The position numbers and the translations under genes are program-made. From Limnohabitans parvus II-B4 (GTDB taxonomy: Bacteria > Pseudomonadota > Gammaproteobacteria > Burkholderiales > Burkholderiaceae_C), in assembly GCF_003063455.1 (NCBI RefSeq), contig NZ_NESN01000001.1, positions 372,001-436,000 on the forward strand: a DNA stretch of 64,000 bases. Reading direction: 5' to 3'. Of the stretch, positions 18,449 through 27,481 are shown one piece after another. Below the pieces are notes generated by a model that did not search any database, was not told the DNA's origin, and saw nothing but the letters and a program-made list of their open reading frames with translations. Position 1 is the first letter of the stretch; each line of letters begins with the position of its first letter.

Positions 18449-19321
18449 ATGCGCATGAACCAAGCTGCCCGCTGGCTGCTCGTGCTCAGCGCACTGCTGA
18501 GCTGGGCCACTGGCAGCGCTCAGGTGCCGCCAAAGACTCAGCAACCAACTCAGCAGCAACTTGCGGTGCCTGCCTTGTCAGGCCACGTCATTGACCAAAC
18601 TCACACCCTCACCACAGAGCAACAGCAGCAGATCGAAGAGACATTGTCCGCATTTGAACTGCGCAAAGGCAGCCAACTGGCCGTGTTGTTGGTGCCCTCC
18701 ACCCAACCCGAGACCATTGAGCAATATGCCCTGCGCGTGGCAGAACAATGGCAGTTGGGCCGCAAAAAGGTGGACGATGGCGCGATTTTGGTGGTGGCCA
18801 AAGATGACCGCACTGTCCGCATCGAAGTGGGTTACGGGCTGGAAGGCGCACTGAACGACGCCACCAGCAAACGGATCATCGAAGAAGGCATCACCCCGAT
18901 GTTTCGCCAGCAAAATTTTGCGGGCGGCATCCTGGCCGGACTGCAACGCATGATGGGCGTGATCGACGGTGAACCATTGCCCGCCCCGACAGCCAAGTCA
19001 CCTCAAGACCCTTGGAACAACATCACCTGGATCATTGTTGCGGGCGCCGTGCTCGGTTTTGTGTTGCGGGCGGTGCTGGGGCGCTTTCCGGGCTCGGTCA
19101 TGACGGCGGCCATTGTGGGGGCCGTTACCTGGTTCCTGCTCGGGGTGTTTTCACTTGCCTTGATCGCTGGCGGCATCACCTTGCTGACTACCTGGGTCGG
19201 CATTGCCGCCCTGCTGCGCGCCCGCTTTGGTGGCCGAGGAGGCCCTGGCAGTGGGCCTGGTGGTGGTTTCAAAGGCGGTGGTGGCGGGTTTGGCGGTGGT
19301 GGCGGATCAGGGCGATGGTGA
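18449..19321 (+). CDS. TPM-domain (YgcG-type) membrane protein
   Basis: A 290-residue protein. A signal peptide (residues 1-25) is followed by a TPM domain at about 45-170 (VIDQTHTLTTEQQQQIEETL, GRKKVDDGAILVVAKDDRTVRIEVGYGLEGAL). Two hydrophobic segments lie at about 195-250, and the C-terminal tail is almost pure Gly with Phe and Arg. This matches the YgcG/UPF0603 group, commonly found next to lemA as here, 34 bases downstream. TPM domains are thought to have phosphatase or chaperone-like roles; none is proven from this sequence. Confidence 0.9.
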   Translation: MRMNQAARWLLVLSALLSWATGSAQVPPKTQQPTQQQLAVPALSGHVIDQTHTLTTEQQQQIEETLSAFELRKGSQLAVLLVPSTQPETIEQYALRVAEQWQLGRKKVDDGAILVVAKDDRTVRIEVGYGLEGALNDATSKRIIEEGITPMFRQQNFAGGILAGLQRMMGVIDGEPLPAPTAKSPQDPWNNITWIIVAGAVLGFVLRAVLGRFPGSVMTAAIVGAVTWFLLGVFSLALIAGGITLLTTWVGIAALLRARFGGRGGPGSGPGGGFKGGGGGFGGGGGSGRW

Positions 19322-19330
19322 CGCGGCCCG

Positions 19331-19765
19331 TCAGTCGACCTGCAACTCGAACCAGGCTTTGCGGTTTTGAATACGCCAGCCATCGGGGGTGAGAATCAGG
19401 TGGTCTCGAAACTCACCCACATGGTGCTTGCTGTCAGCCAGTCGTCCTTGTGTCCCATGTTCACGCCGCTGGTCACTCACGTACAGAAGCACCTTGCAAG
19501 ACGATTCAGCCCAACCCGCAGGGTCCACCACCACACGGTGGTTGCACAGCAAATGCTGAGTCAGACGGTGGGGACTTTTCTGCGCATAAGAAGCCAAAAT
19601 GGCAGCGCGCCCGGTCAACGGCTCGCCTCCCGGACGTTGCAGCACAGCATCTTCGGTGAAGCAAGCTGCGAAGACCTCGTATTGCTGACCATCAACCGCC
19701 TCTGCCGCCGCGATGACCAAATGGCGACACCGATTCTCGGCTTGCAACAACGCCAAAGTGTCCAC
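19331..19765 (-). CDS. SnoaL/NTF2-like small protein
   Basis: A 144-residue NTF2-like domain protein (VDTLALLQAENRCRHLVIAAAEAVDGQQYEVFAACFTEDAVL ... GRAAILASY ... HLLCNHRVVVDP ... DGWRIQNRKAWFELQ). No in-frame ATG fits. The GTG at 19765, two bases after the stop of the upstream hydrolase gene and nine bases after GAGG, gives the usual N-terminal helix. The fold is shared by dehydratases, isomerases and dioxygenase beta subunits such as NagH, so it may be a small catabolic enzyme. It is last in a minus-strand set with the hydrolase and the binding protein. Confidence 0.75.
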   Translation of the reverse strand: MDTLALLQAENRCRHLVIAAAEAVDGQQYEVFAACFTEDAVLQRPGGEPLTGRAAILASYAQKSPHRLTQHLLCNHRVVVDPAGWAESSCKVLLYVSDQRREHGTQGRLADSKHHVGEFRDHLILTPDGWRIQNRKAWFELQVD

Positions 19766-19766
19766 G

Positions 19767-20519
19767 TCAATGCACCTCGACCTCAGGAGACCCAGATGCA
19801 CAACGCGTGAGCCAGCGCAACAGCGAGGCAGCCACATCGGCAGGCCGCTCCATGGGAGACATGTGTCCGGCGTGTTCAATCAAGTCCAGCTGCACCAAGG
19901 CGGGGGGCATGATGGCCTGCATGGCTTCGTGCTGGGCAGGTGGTGACCATGCGTCTTGGGTGCCACACATCAACAGCGTAGGCACACCCAGGCCGCGCAA
20001 AACGTCCGAGCCATCGGGCCGAGACAGCAAAGCGCGAATCTGCCGTTCAAAAATGTCTGGGCTTTTGCGTTCAAACATGGCCAGAATGCGCTCGATCAAT
20101 TCGGTATCGCCCAAGCGGTCGGGGTGCACCATGCCGCGCACCCATTGCTGAGCCATGGCGCGAACACCTTGTTCTTTGGCAATCTGCAACAAGGCAAAGC
20201 GCTTGGACACCTCGTCGTCTCCGGCTTGGCCTTCAGCTTTGGGTAAAAAACCCGTGTCCATCAAAGCCACACCGCGCACGCGCTCAGGTGCCAACCTGAG
20301 CACTTCCAGCACCACGCGCGCCCCCATGGAATGCCCTGCCAACAAAAACTGCTCAGGGGCGCAGGCGAGCAAATGACGGGCCATTTGCGGCAACGCATCG
20401 GCATCGGAATGGCCTACCACCAAGCAGTGGCGATCGGCGGTCAGCCAGGGCAACAACGGGTCCCACACGGCGTGGTCGCACATCAAGCCCGGCACCAGCA
20501 GCAATGGCAAAGCACTCAT
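19767..20519 (-). CDS. Alpha/beta hydrolase
   Basis: A 250-residue alpha/beta hydrolase fold protein. The nucleophile elbow is GHSMG (FLLAGHSMGARVVLEVLRLAPERV). The opening LPLLLVPGLMCDHAVWDPLLPWL carries the oxyanion region, and the catalytic His is likely in LIEHAGHMSPME. The start at 20519 (MSALPLLL) overlaps the end of the upstream binding-protein gene less than a further start at 20546 would. It sits between a binding protein and a SnoaL-like protein on the same strand, so hydrolysis of an imported ester or ring-cleavage product is a reasonable guess. Confidence 0.85.
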   Translation of the reverse strand: MSALPLLLVPGLMCDHAVWDPLLPWLTADRHCLVVGHSDADALPQMARHLLACAPEQFLLAGHSMGARVVLEVLRLAPERVRGVALMDTGFLPKAEGQAGDDEVSKRFALLQIAKEQGVRAMAQQWVRGMVHPDRLGDTELIERILAMFERKSPDIFERQIRALLSRPDGSDVLRGLGVPTLLMCGTQDAWSPPAQHEAMQAIMPPALVQLDLIEHAGHMSPMERPADVAASLLRWLTRCASGSPEVEVH

Positions 20520-20529
20520 GGGTTTGCGG

Positions 20530-21699
20530 TCAGCGGGTTTTGCCAATGTCCTTCACGTCGGTCACGGTTTCGATTTCCTGATTCCACAATTGACCACCCA
20601 CACGCTCCACCCGGCGCACATACATGTTGTGCACCACGTCTCGGGTCTGGTTGTCGATGTAGATCGGGCCGCGTGGGCTCTCAAAAGCTTGCCCCTTCAT
20701 GGCGTTGAGCAAGGCTTCACCGCCAGCGCCTTTGGTGGTTTTGGCCGCTTCGTAAATCACACGCATGCCGTCATAAGCCCCCACCGCCATGAAGTTCGGG
20801 CGCAGACCGTTGTTGGCCTTGCCAAAAGCCTCGACAAACTTCTTGTTCAAAGCCGATTTGTGCGAAGCTGAGTAATGGTGCGCCGTGACCACGCCCACCG
20901 CCACATCGCCCATGTTGTTCAAAATGTCATCGTCGGTCACGCTGCCTTCGGCAATCAGGCGAATGCCCGCCTTGTCCAGACCCCGCTCGGCAAATTGCTT
21001 CATCAAAGCCGAACCCACGCCCGCAGGCACAAAGGTGAACAGGGCATCGGGCTTGGCATCTCGCACTTTCTGCAGAAAAGGCGCGAAATCAGGGCTGCGC
21101 AAAGGCACACGCAAAGTTTCAATCACCACGCCACCGTTGTTGATGAAGCGCTGATTGAAGTACTTTTCAGAGTCAATGCCAGGCGCGTAGTCGGTCACCA
21201 GGCTGACCACCTTCTTGATGTTGTTTTTGGTGGCCCAATCAGCCAGCGTGGTCACCACCTGGGGCACCGTGAAGCTGGTGCGCACAATGTACGGTGAGGC
21301 CTCGGTGATGATGGACGTGGCCGCGGCCATGACCACCAGCGGCGTTTTGGACTGTGTGGCCACAGGGGCCGTGGCCATGGCCAAAGGTGTCAAACCAAAA
21401 CCCGCCAGCACCTGCACCTTGTCGTTGATGACCAGTTCCTGTGCAATGCGTTTGGTCACATCGGGTGCGCCAGTATCGTCCTTGACGATCAACACCACCT
21501 TGCGGCCAGCCACCGTGTCGCCATGCTGCGCCATATACAGGCGCACGGCCAACTCCATTTGCTTGCCTGTCGAGGCGAACGGCCCTGACATGGGCAAGAC
21601 CAGCCCGATCTTGAAACTGTTGTCCTGCGCCTGCACCAAACCTGTCATCGCGCTCAGCGCCAAGCCAGCGATCGAACCCAACACCCAGCGTTTTTTCAT
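20530..21699 (-). CDS. Liv-type ABC substrate-binding protein (no transporter genes adjacent)
   Basis: A 389-residue periplasmic binding protein. A Sec signal (MKKRWVLGSIAGLALSAMTGLVQAQ, cut near residue 25) is followed by the family opening FKIGLVLPMSGPFASTGKQME. GGAGACAAAC precedes the ATG at 21699. No permease or ATPase genes are nearby; downstream are a hydrolase and a SnoaL-like protein and upstream is a LysR-like regulator, all on one strand. It may use LivHMGF from 5.7-9 kb or another transporter. Confidence 0.9.
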   Translation of the reverse strand: MKKRWVLGSIAGLALSAMTGLVQAQDNSFKIGLVLPMSGPFASTGKQMELAVRLYMAQHGDTVAGRKVVLIVKDDTGAPDVTKRIAQELVINDKVQVLAGFGLTPLAMATAPVATQSKTPLVVMAAATSIITEASPYIVRTSFTVPQVVTTLADWATKNNIKKVVSLVTDYAPGIDSEKYFNQRFINNGGVVIETLRVPLRSPDFAPFLQKVRDAKPDALFTFVPAGVGSALMKQFAERGLDKAGIRLIAEGSVTDDDILNNMGDVAVGVVTAHHYSASHKSALNKKFVEAFGKANNGLRPNFMAVGAYDGMRVIYEAAKTTKGAGGEALLNAMKGQAFESPRGPIYIDNQTRDVVHNMYVRRVERVGGQLWNQEIETVTDVKDIGKTR

Positions 21700-21776
21700 G
21701 TTTGTCTCCTGTGGAATAACTTGTCGCCCATGATTGGGCACACTCACACAGGCGTCCAATGCTATTCAGGAACAGG

Positions 21777-23021
21777 CTATGCGTTTGGCTTATTTAAAGG
21801 GTTTTCACCAGCCATCTCGGACGCCACCTGGCGACTGGCCGCCAGCACAGCCTGCATGCCTGGTGTCAGCAAAATGCCCGAGCGGCGGATCAAGCCAATG
21901 GTGCGGACCGCCTCGGGCACAGCCAAAGGCAAAACCACCAGCAAATCCGCCCGTATTTCGCTTTCAATCTGACGCGGCGACATCATCGCCAAACGGTCAC
22001 TTTGCATCAACATCGACTGCATCATGAGCGCACTGTTCACCCGCAGCTGGGCTATAGGCAAGGGCAAACCAGCACGGGCCAACGTGCGTTCAAAGACGGT
22101 TTGCGCTGGCGTATTGGGCATGGGCATGATCCATTGGGCATCGGCCAGGTGGTGCCACGCCAGCTTTTTGTGCAAGGCCAAGGGGTGCCCCGCCCTCACA
22201 ACCACGGCCAGACCATCCACAAACAAGGTTTCCTGCATCAGCCCCTGAACGGAAAAGTCCGGGCGCAAAGCGCCCACGATCAAATCGATCTCGGCATCGC
22301 GCAGTTTGGCAATCAACGCGTCGTAGGTGCCATCCACCACCGTCACCTGCAAACCCGGTAAGGCCTGCATGACACGGTTGACCGCCACCGGCAACAAAGG
22401 GCCCACAGAAAAAGGCAAGGTGCCAATGGCCAGCCGCCCCGCCACCCGGCCAAACAGCGCGGCCAACACCTCGTCGGCCTGCGCCAGCTCGGACGCAAAC
22501 AGCTTGCAACCATGAATCACCTGAGTGCCCAACTCCGTCACGCGCAAGCCATGCTGGCGACTGCGCGTGAACAGTTTTTTGCCACTGAAATGCTCCAACT
22601 GCACCAAACTTTGGTGCACCGCCGACTGGCTCACACCCAGCTGACGGGCCGTCACGGTCTCGGAGCCCGTGGCCGCCAGCGACATGAGCACCCGCAAATG
22701 CCGCAGGCCCACGCCCGATGCGAATCGGCAAGCCATCCAACCTTCCCCCTCAGCCAAGCCCACTTTTGAAGATGGTGCAATCGCCAGACATTGAAAAGCG
22801 CGAACGCAACGCTGCAACAACTCGGCACATGACGGCGTGACCCGCATGCCTTGGGCTGAACGGTCAAAAACCACCTGCTGCAAAACGTCTTCGAGCGACT
22901 GAACGGCCCGTGTGACCGACGACTGCGACACATGCAGCGCCTGCGCCGCCCCAATGCTGCTCCCGGTCAAAGACACTGCGCAAGCTGCGCGCAGGTATTT
23001 CAGGTGATCGACCAGTGGCAT
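21777..23021 (-). CDS. LysR-like regulator with two HTH domains
   Basis: A 414-residue protein, about 110 longer than a normal LysR. Residues about 6-65 form one LysR-type winged HTH (LKYLRAACAVSLTGSSIGAA...VSQSSVTRAVQSLEDVL...VVFDRS). Residues about 106-165 form a second (LRHLRVLMSLAATGSETVTA...VSQSAVHQSLVQLEHFSG...LFTRS). A standard effector-binding domain follows. The two HTHs are clearly alike but diverged, consistent with an old internal duplication. The ATG at 23021 is preferred because AAGGAAA ends about four bases upstream; a start 45 bases earlier is possible. It lies 77 bases upstream of the binding-protein gene on the same strand. Confidence 0.88.
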   Translation of the reverse strand: MPLVDHLKYLRAACAVSLTGSSIGAAQALHVSQSSVTRAVQSLEDVLQQVVFDRSAQGMRVTPSCAELLQRCVRAFQCLAIAPSSKVGLAEGEGWMACRFASGVGLRHLRVLMSLAATGSETVTARQLGVSQSAVHQSLVQLEHFSGKKLFTRSRQHGLRVTELGTQVIHGCKLFASELAQADEVLAALFGRVAGRLAIGTLPFSVGPLLPVAVNRVMQALPGLQVTVVDGTYDALIAKLRDAEIDLIVGALRPDFSVQGLMQETLFVDGLAVVVRAGHPLALHKKLAWHHLADAQWIMPMPNTPAQTVFERTLARAGLPLPIAQLRVNSALMMQSMLMQSDRLAMMSPRQIESEIRADLLVVLPLAVPEAVRTIGLIRRSGILLTPGMQAVLAASRQVASEMAGENPLNKPNA

Positions 23022-23215
23022 AGCTTTCCTTGAACTTGGGCTTGACCCTAAATCAGAGTCCATCAACGCGCATTATCCAAAAAGCCTTGAGACACCGCCC
23101 CTCCATGACGGTCAAACCACCGAGACCCTGTTCAAACGCGCATCTGTCCATCAGCTATTGCATCTGCCAAGCAGGCAGGTGTACTGGCTACACTCGCTAA
23201 CTGATAAGGATTTTT

Positions 23216-23785
23216 ATGCAACGCTGCCCCTGGTGCGAAGGCTTTGACCTTTACCGCGAATACCACGACACCGAATGGGGCGTGCCCCTGCGCGACGACC
23301 AGGCCCTGTTCGAGCTGATCAACCTCGAAGGTGCACAAGCCGGGCTGTCGTGGTCCACCGTGCTCAAAAAACGCGAAACCTACCGCGCCGCCTTTGACCA
23401 ATTCGACCCTGAAAAAATCGCCCGCTACGACGAGCACAAAGTGGCCGAACTGCTTGCCAACCCGGGCATCGTGCGCAACCGCCTGAAGGTGGCCGCCACC
23501 ATCGGCAACGCCAAGGCTTTTCTGGCACTGCAAGCCAGCGGTCAGCGCTTTGGCAACCTCGTCTGGCAATTTGTGGACGGACAGCCCCTGCAACACCAAC
23601 GCCGCAGCATGAGTGAAGTGCCCGCCCAAACTGCCGAATCCGACGCCATGAGCAAGGCCCTGAAAAAAGCAGGTTTCAAATTCGTCGGCTCCACCATCTG
23701 CTACGCCTTCATGCAGGCGTCCGGCATGGTCAACGACCACCTGCTCAGCTGTCATCGGCATGCGCCGCTGGCTCACAACTGCTGA
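23216..23785 (+). CDS. tag: DNA-3-methyladenine glycosylase I
   Basis: A 189-residue base-excision repair enzyme that removes 3-methyladenine. Expected landmarks are present: zinc ligands Cys4 and His17 (MQRCPWC, REYHDTEWG) with the C-terminal ligands in NDHLLSCH, and the active-site Glu38 and Trp46 in LEGAQAGLSW. Residue numbers coincide with the E. coli enzyme. TAAGGA lies about seven bases upstream of the ATG. It is a single gene divergent from the LysR-like regulator. Confidence 0.95.
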   Translation: MQRCPWCEGFDLYREYHDTEWGVPLRDDQALFELINLEGAQAGLSWSTVLKKRETYRAAFDQFDPEKIARYDEHKVAELLANPGIVRNRLKVAATIGNAKAFLALQASGQRFGNLVWQFVDGQPLQHQRRSMSEVPAQTAESDAMSKALKKAGFKFVGSTICYAFMQASGMVNDHLLSCHRHAPLAHNC

Positions 23786-23866
23786 ACGCCGTCACTGAAG
23801 CGACATAAAAACAGGCGCATTAACAGGCTGATCTCGGCGACAATCGATACATTGACCGTCAACGCC

Positions 23867-25129
23867 ATGAACACCAAAACTTCCCCTCTTCTTCCCATCC
23901 TCTTCGCCATCGCCGCTGGCATTTTGATGCCCAACTCGGCCAGCTTTGCAGCAAGCCCCAAAGCCGCCAAGCCTGCGGCCCATAAAAAGGCGACGTCCAA
24001 CAAAAAGGCCACAGCCGCAGTAAGCGCACTGCCCCCGCTGGCCGCTGAGACCGCCTTGGCGGCCGACGCGCCTGCGCTGCCTGCCAAAGCTTGGCTGCTG
24101 ATGGACTACGACTCCGGCCAAGTGCTCGCCTCGGCCAACGCCGACGAAGCCCTGCCCCCCGCGTCGCTCACCAAAATGATGACCAGCTACATCGTCGAGC
24201 AAGCACTGCGCTCGGGCAAGCTCAAACCGACCGACCTGGTCACCGTGAGTGAGAATGCTTGGTGCCGAGGCACCAGCGCCGAGTCCTGCATGTACCTGCC
24301 GCTCAACAGCCAGGCCACGGTCATCGACATCCTGCGCGGCATCATCATCCAGTCGGGCAACGACGCCTCCAAGGCGATTGCCGAGCACATGGCCGGCTCC
24401 GAAGCGGGCTTTGCCAAGCTGATGAACGCCGAAGCTCAGCGCTTGGGGCTCACGCACACGAACTTTGTGAACCCCACGGGCCTGCCCGACCCGGCGCACA
24501 AATCGTCTGCGCGAGATCTGGCCATCCTGGCGCGCGCCATCATCAAAGACGGAGCGGAGTACTACCCCCTCTACGCTGAACGCGAGTTCAAGTACAACGG
24601 CATCAAGCAAGGCAACCGCAACGCCCTGCTCTACACCGACCCCAGCGTGGACGGCCTGAAAACCGGCCACACCGCAGAAGCCGGCTATTGCCTGGTCACC
24701 TCGTCCAAGCGCAACGACATGCGCCTGATCACTGTCATCCTGAACACCCACAGCCCCCAGGCGCGTGCTGACCAATCGCGCACCCTGCTGGGCTGGGGCT
24801 TTGGCAGCTTCGAAAAAGCCACCCCGATTCAGCCAAACGCCGTGGTCGGCACCCCGAAAGTCAACTTTGGCAAGGCCGACACCGTGGCCGCAGGTCTGGG
24901 TGCCCCCTGGATGCTGACCGTGCCGCGGGGCCAGCAAGTGCAAACCACCATAGAACTCAAGCCGGGCCTGGAAGCCCCTGTGGCCAAGGGCGCGGTGATC
25001 GGCAAAGTGATCGCCACAGCCAACGGCAAACCCGTGGGAGAAGCCCCACTGGTAGCGCAAGCCGAGGTGGAACGCTCGGGCCTGCTGCTGCGCGGCTGGC
25101 AACATGTGATGAAGTTGATTGGCAAATAA
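23867..25129 (+). CDS. D-alanyl-D-alanine carboxypeptidase (PBP5/6 family)
   Basis: A 420-residue serine carboxypeptidase that trims peptidoglycan stem peptides at the outer face of the inner membrane. Active-site motifs are S-x-x-K at 100-103 (SLTKMM), S-G-N at 163-165 and K-T-G at 265-267. A signal peptide occupies residues 1-28. A Lys/Ala-rich stretch at 30-60 links it to the catalytic domain. The C-terminal beta domain ends in a basic amphipathic helix (LLLRGWQHVMKLIGK) that would anchor it. The ATG at 23867 is chosen over a TTG 15 bases upstream. The name dacA or dacC would be appropriate but cannot be decided here. Confidence 0.93.
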   Translation: MNTKTSPLLPILFAIAAGILMPNSASFAASPKAAKPAAHKKATSNKKATAAVSALPPLAAETALAADAPALPAKAWLLMDYDSGQVLASANADEALPPASLTKMMTSYIVEQALRSGKLKPTDLVTVSENAWCRGTSAESCMYLPLNSQATVIDILRGIIIQSGNDASKAIAEHMAGSEAGFAKLMNAEAQRLGLTHTNFVNPTGLPDPAHKSSARDLAILARAIIKDGAEYYPLYAEREFKYNGIKQGNRNALLYTDPSVDGLKTGHTAEAGYCLVTSSKRNDMRLITVILNTHSPQARADQSRTLLGWGFGSFEKATPIQPNAVVGTPKVNFGKADTVAAGLGAPWMLTVPRGQQVQTTIELKPGLEAPVAKGAVIGKVIATANGKPVGEAPLVAQAEVERSGLLLRGWQHVMKLIGK

Positions 25130-25147
25130 ACGCCGACAAGCCAGCAC

Positions 25148-25171
25148 AAAGGCACCTGCGGGTGCCTTTTT
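25148..25171. terminator. Bidirectional terminator between convergent genes
   Basis: Perfect nine-base arms AAAGGCACC and GGTGCCTTT enclose loop TGCG, with T runs on both strands. It serves the carboxypeptidase gene on the plus strand and the YcaO gene on the minus strand, which ends at 25187. Confidence 0.88.
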
Positions 25172-25186
25172 CACGAGTGGGCTGTT

Positions 25187-27397
25187 TTAAACCAAGGCCC
25201 GCTTCGCGGCCACACGCGCCCGCGCCGCGTGCAGTTTTTTGTAGCTGTCAAGCAAGCGCTGGTGCCGGTCCAACGTTTCCAGCTGCAAGCTGGTGGGCGT
25301 GAGGCCATGAAAGCGCACGCTGCCGCCCACCGAGCCAATGGCCGCATCCATGCGCTCATCGCCAAACATGCGCCGAAAGTTCACCACGTAGTCTTCTAGG
25401 GCCAAGTCCTCGCCCAGTGTGACTTCGAGCACCACGTTCAGGGCTTGGTAAAACAAGCGGCGCTCTACGGTGTTGTCGTTGTACTGCAAGAAAGCACCCA
25501 CCAGTTCGTGGGCCTCTTCGAGCTGCTGCAAAGCCAGGTGGACCAAGAGCTTGAGCTCCATCACCGTCAATTGGCCCCACACCGTGTTGTCGTCAAACTC
25601 GATGCCGATCAGCGTGGCGATGTCAAGGTAATCGTCCAGCTCGTTGTTCTCCAACCGGTCGAGCAAGGCCTCTAGCGCCTCGTCGTCCAAGCGGTGCAGA
25701 TTCAGCACATCGGCGCGGAACAAGAGCGCTTTGTTGGTGTTGTCCCAAATCAGGTCGTCGACCGGGTACACCTCAGAATAGCCGGGCACCAAGATGCGGC
25801 AGGCGGTGGCGCCCAGTTGGTCGTGCACCGTGACATAGGCCTCTTTGCCCATGGCCTGCAAGATGCCGAACAGCGTGGCGGCCTCTTGGGCGGTGGCGTC
25901 TTCGCCTTGTCCGGCAAAGTCCCATTCCACAAATTCGTGGTCTGCCTGGGCGCTGAAAAACCGCCACGACACGATGCCGCTGGAGTCAATGAAGTGCTCC
26001 ACAAAATTGTTGGGCTCGGTCACGGCGTTGCTGATGAAAGTGGGCGCGGGCAGGTCGTTCAGGCCCTCAAAACTGCGGCCCTGCAGCAGCTCGGTCAGGC
26101 TGCGCTCCAGCGCCACCTCCAGGCGGGGGTGTGCGCCAAATGACGCGAATACTCCGCCCGTGCGCGGGTTCATCAGGGTCACGCACATCACCGGGTACAC
26201 CCCGCCCAGCGACGCGTCTTTGACCAAGACCGGAAAGCCCTGCGCTTCCAAAGCCTCGATGCCCGCCACGATGCCCGGGTACTTGGCCAACACGGCCTGT
26301 GGCACATCTGGCAAGGCCATTTCGCCTTCCAAAATTTCGCGCTTGACGGCGCGCTCAAAAATCTCGGACAGGCACTGCACCTGCGCTTCAACCAGCGTGT
26401 TGCCCGCGCTCATGCCGTTGCTCACAAAAAGGTTTTCCACCAGGTTCGACGGGAAGTACACCACCTCACCGTCGGACTGGCGCACATAGGGCAGCGCACA
26501 AATGCCGCGCTCGGTGTTGCCCGAGTTGGTGTCAAACAGGTGCGAGGCACGCAGCTCGCCGTCGGGGTTGTAAATGCTTAAGGAATGCGCGTCCAACAAG
26601 CCTTTGGGCAGCGCGTCGCGCTTTCCCGGCTGGAACCAGCGCTCGCGGGGGTCGTGCACGAAGTCGGCTTGCGCCAGGTCTTCGCCAAAAAACACGCCCG
26701 CGTAAAAGTGGTTGTTGTTCAGGCGCTCGATGTATTCACCCAAGGCTGATGCCAAGGCGCTCTCTTTGCTGGAGCCCTTGCCGTTGGTGAAACACATGGG
26801 CGAATGCGCGTCGCGGATGTGCAGCGACCACACGTTGGGCACCAGGTTGCGCCACGACGCGATCTCGATCTTGATGCCCAAATTGGCCAACACCGCCGTC
26901 ATGTTGGCGATGGTCTGCTCCAGCGGCAAGTCCTTGCCCGCAATAAAGGTCTGCGCTTGCGCGTCGGGGCTCAGCGTGAGCAAGGCCTGAGCATCGGCAT
27001 CCAGATTATCCACCGCTTCAACGATGAAAGTGGGGCCCGCTTGAATCGCCTTTTTGACCGTGCAACGATCGATGGACCGCAAGATGCCTTGGCGATCTTT
27101 GTCGGACATGTCGGCCGGCAACTCCACCTGGATCTTGATGGTCTGCAGGTAGCGGTTGTCGGGGTCCACGATGTTGTTTTGCGACAGGCGGATGTGCTCG
27201 GTGGAGATGCCGCGCGTCTCGCAATACAGCTTCACAAAATAAGCCGCACACAAAGCCGAAGAGGCCAAAAAATAATCAAACGGCCCGGGCGCCGAGCCAT
27301 CGCCCTTGTAACGAATGGGCTGATCGGCCAGCACAGTGAAGTCGTCAAACTTGGCCTCCAGGCGCAGTTTGTCGAGAAAATTGACTTTGATTTCCAT
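25187..27397 (-). CDS. OsmC-YcaO fusion protein
   Basis: A 736-residue protein. Residues about 1-140 are an OsmC-like domain (VNFLDKLRLEAKFDDFTVLADQPIRYKGDGSAPGPFDYFLASSALCAAYFVKLYCETRG), including the Cys of the OsmC active region. Residues about 170-580 form the YcaO ATP-dependent cyclodehydratase-like domain (GKGSSKESALASALGEYIERLNNNHFYAG, QCLSEIFERAVKREI). The E. coli YcaO protein lacks an OsmC part. Residues 600-736 are a helical C-terminal region. No TOMM precursor or partner cyclodehydratase is nearby, so a stand-alone role (in E. coli linked to ribosomal protein S12 modification by RimO) is more likely than peptide maturation. The ATG at 27397 follows GGGA. Confidence 0.9.
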   Translation of the reverse strand: MEIKVNFLDKLRLEAKFDDFTVLADQPIRYKGDGSAPGPFDYFLASSALCAAYFVKLYCETRGISTEHIRLSQNNIVDPDNRYLQTIKIQVELPADMSDKDRQGILRSIDRCTVKKAIQAGPTFIVEAVDNLDADAQALLTLSPDAQAQTFIAGKDLPLEQTIANMTAVLANLGIKIEIASWRNLVPNVWSLHIRDAHSPMCFTNGKGSSKESALASALGEYIERLNNNHFYAGVFFGEDLAQADFVHDPRERWFQPGKRDALPKGLLDAHSLSIYNPDGELRASHLFDTNSGNTERGICALPYVRQSDGEVVYFPSNLVENLFVSNGMSAGNTLVEAQVQCLSEIFERAVKREILEGEMALPDVPQAVLAKYPGIVAGIEALEAQGFPVLVKDASLGGVYPVMCVTLMNPRTGGVFASFGAHPRLEVALERSLTELLQGRSFEGLNDLPAPTFISNAVTEPNNFVEHFIDSSGIVSWRFFSAQADHEFVEWDFAGQGEDATAQEAATLFGILQAMGKEAYVTVHDQLGATACRILVPGYSEVYPVDDLIWDNTNKALLFRADVLNLHRLDDEALEALLDRLENNELDDYLDIATLIGIEFDDNTVWGQLTVMELKLLVHLALQQLEEAHELVGAFLQYNDNTVERRLFYQALNVVLEVTLGEDLALEDYVVNFRRMFGDERMDAAIGSVGGSVRFHGLTPTSLQLETLDRHQRLLDSYKKLHAARARVAAKRALV

Positions 27398-27481
27398 GGG
27401 AATTCCCAAATGATGTGGTTGCCCGTCGGTGAATAAGCGGGTAGGTAACCATCTGGCCCCACCCGCGTGCTGATCATGCCC

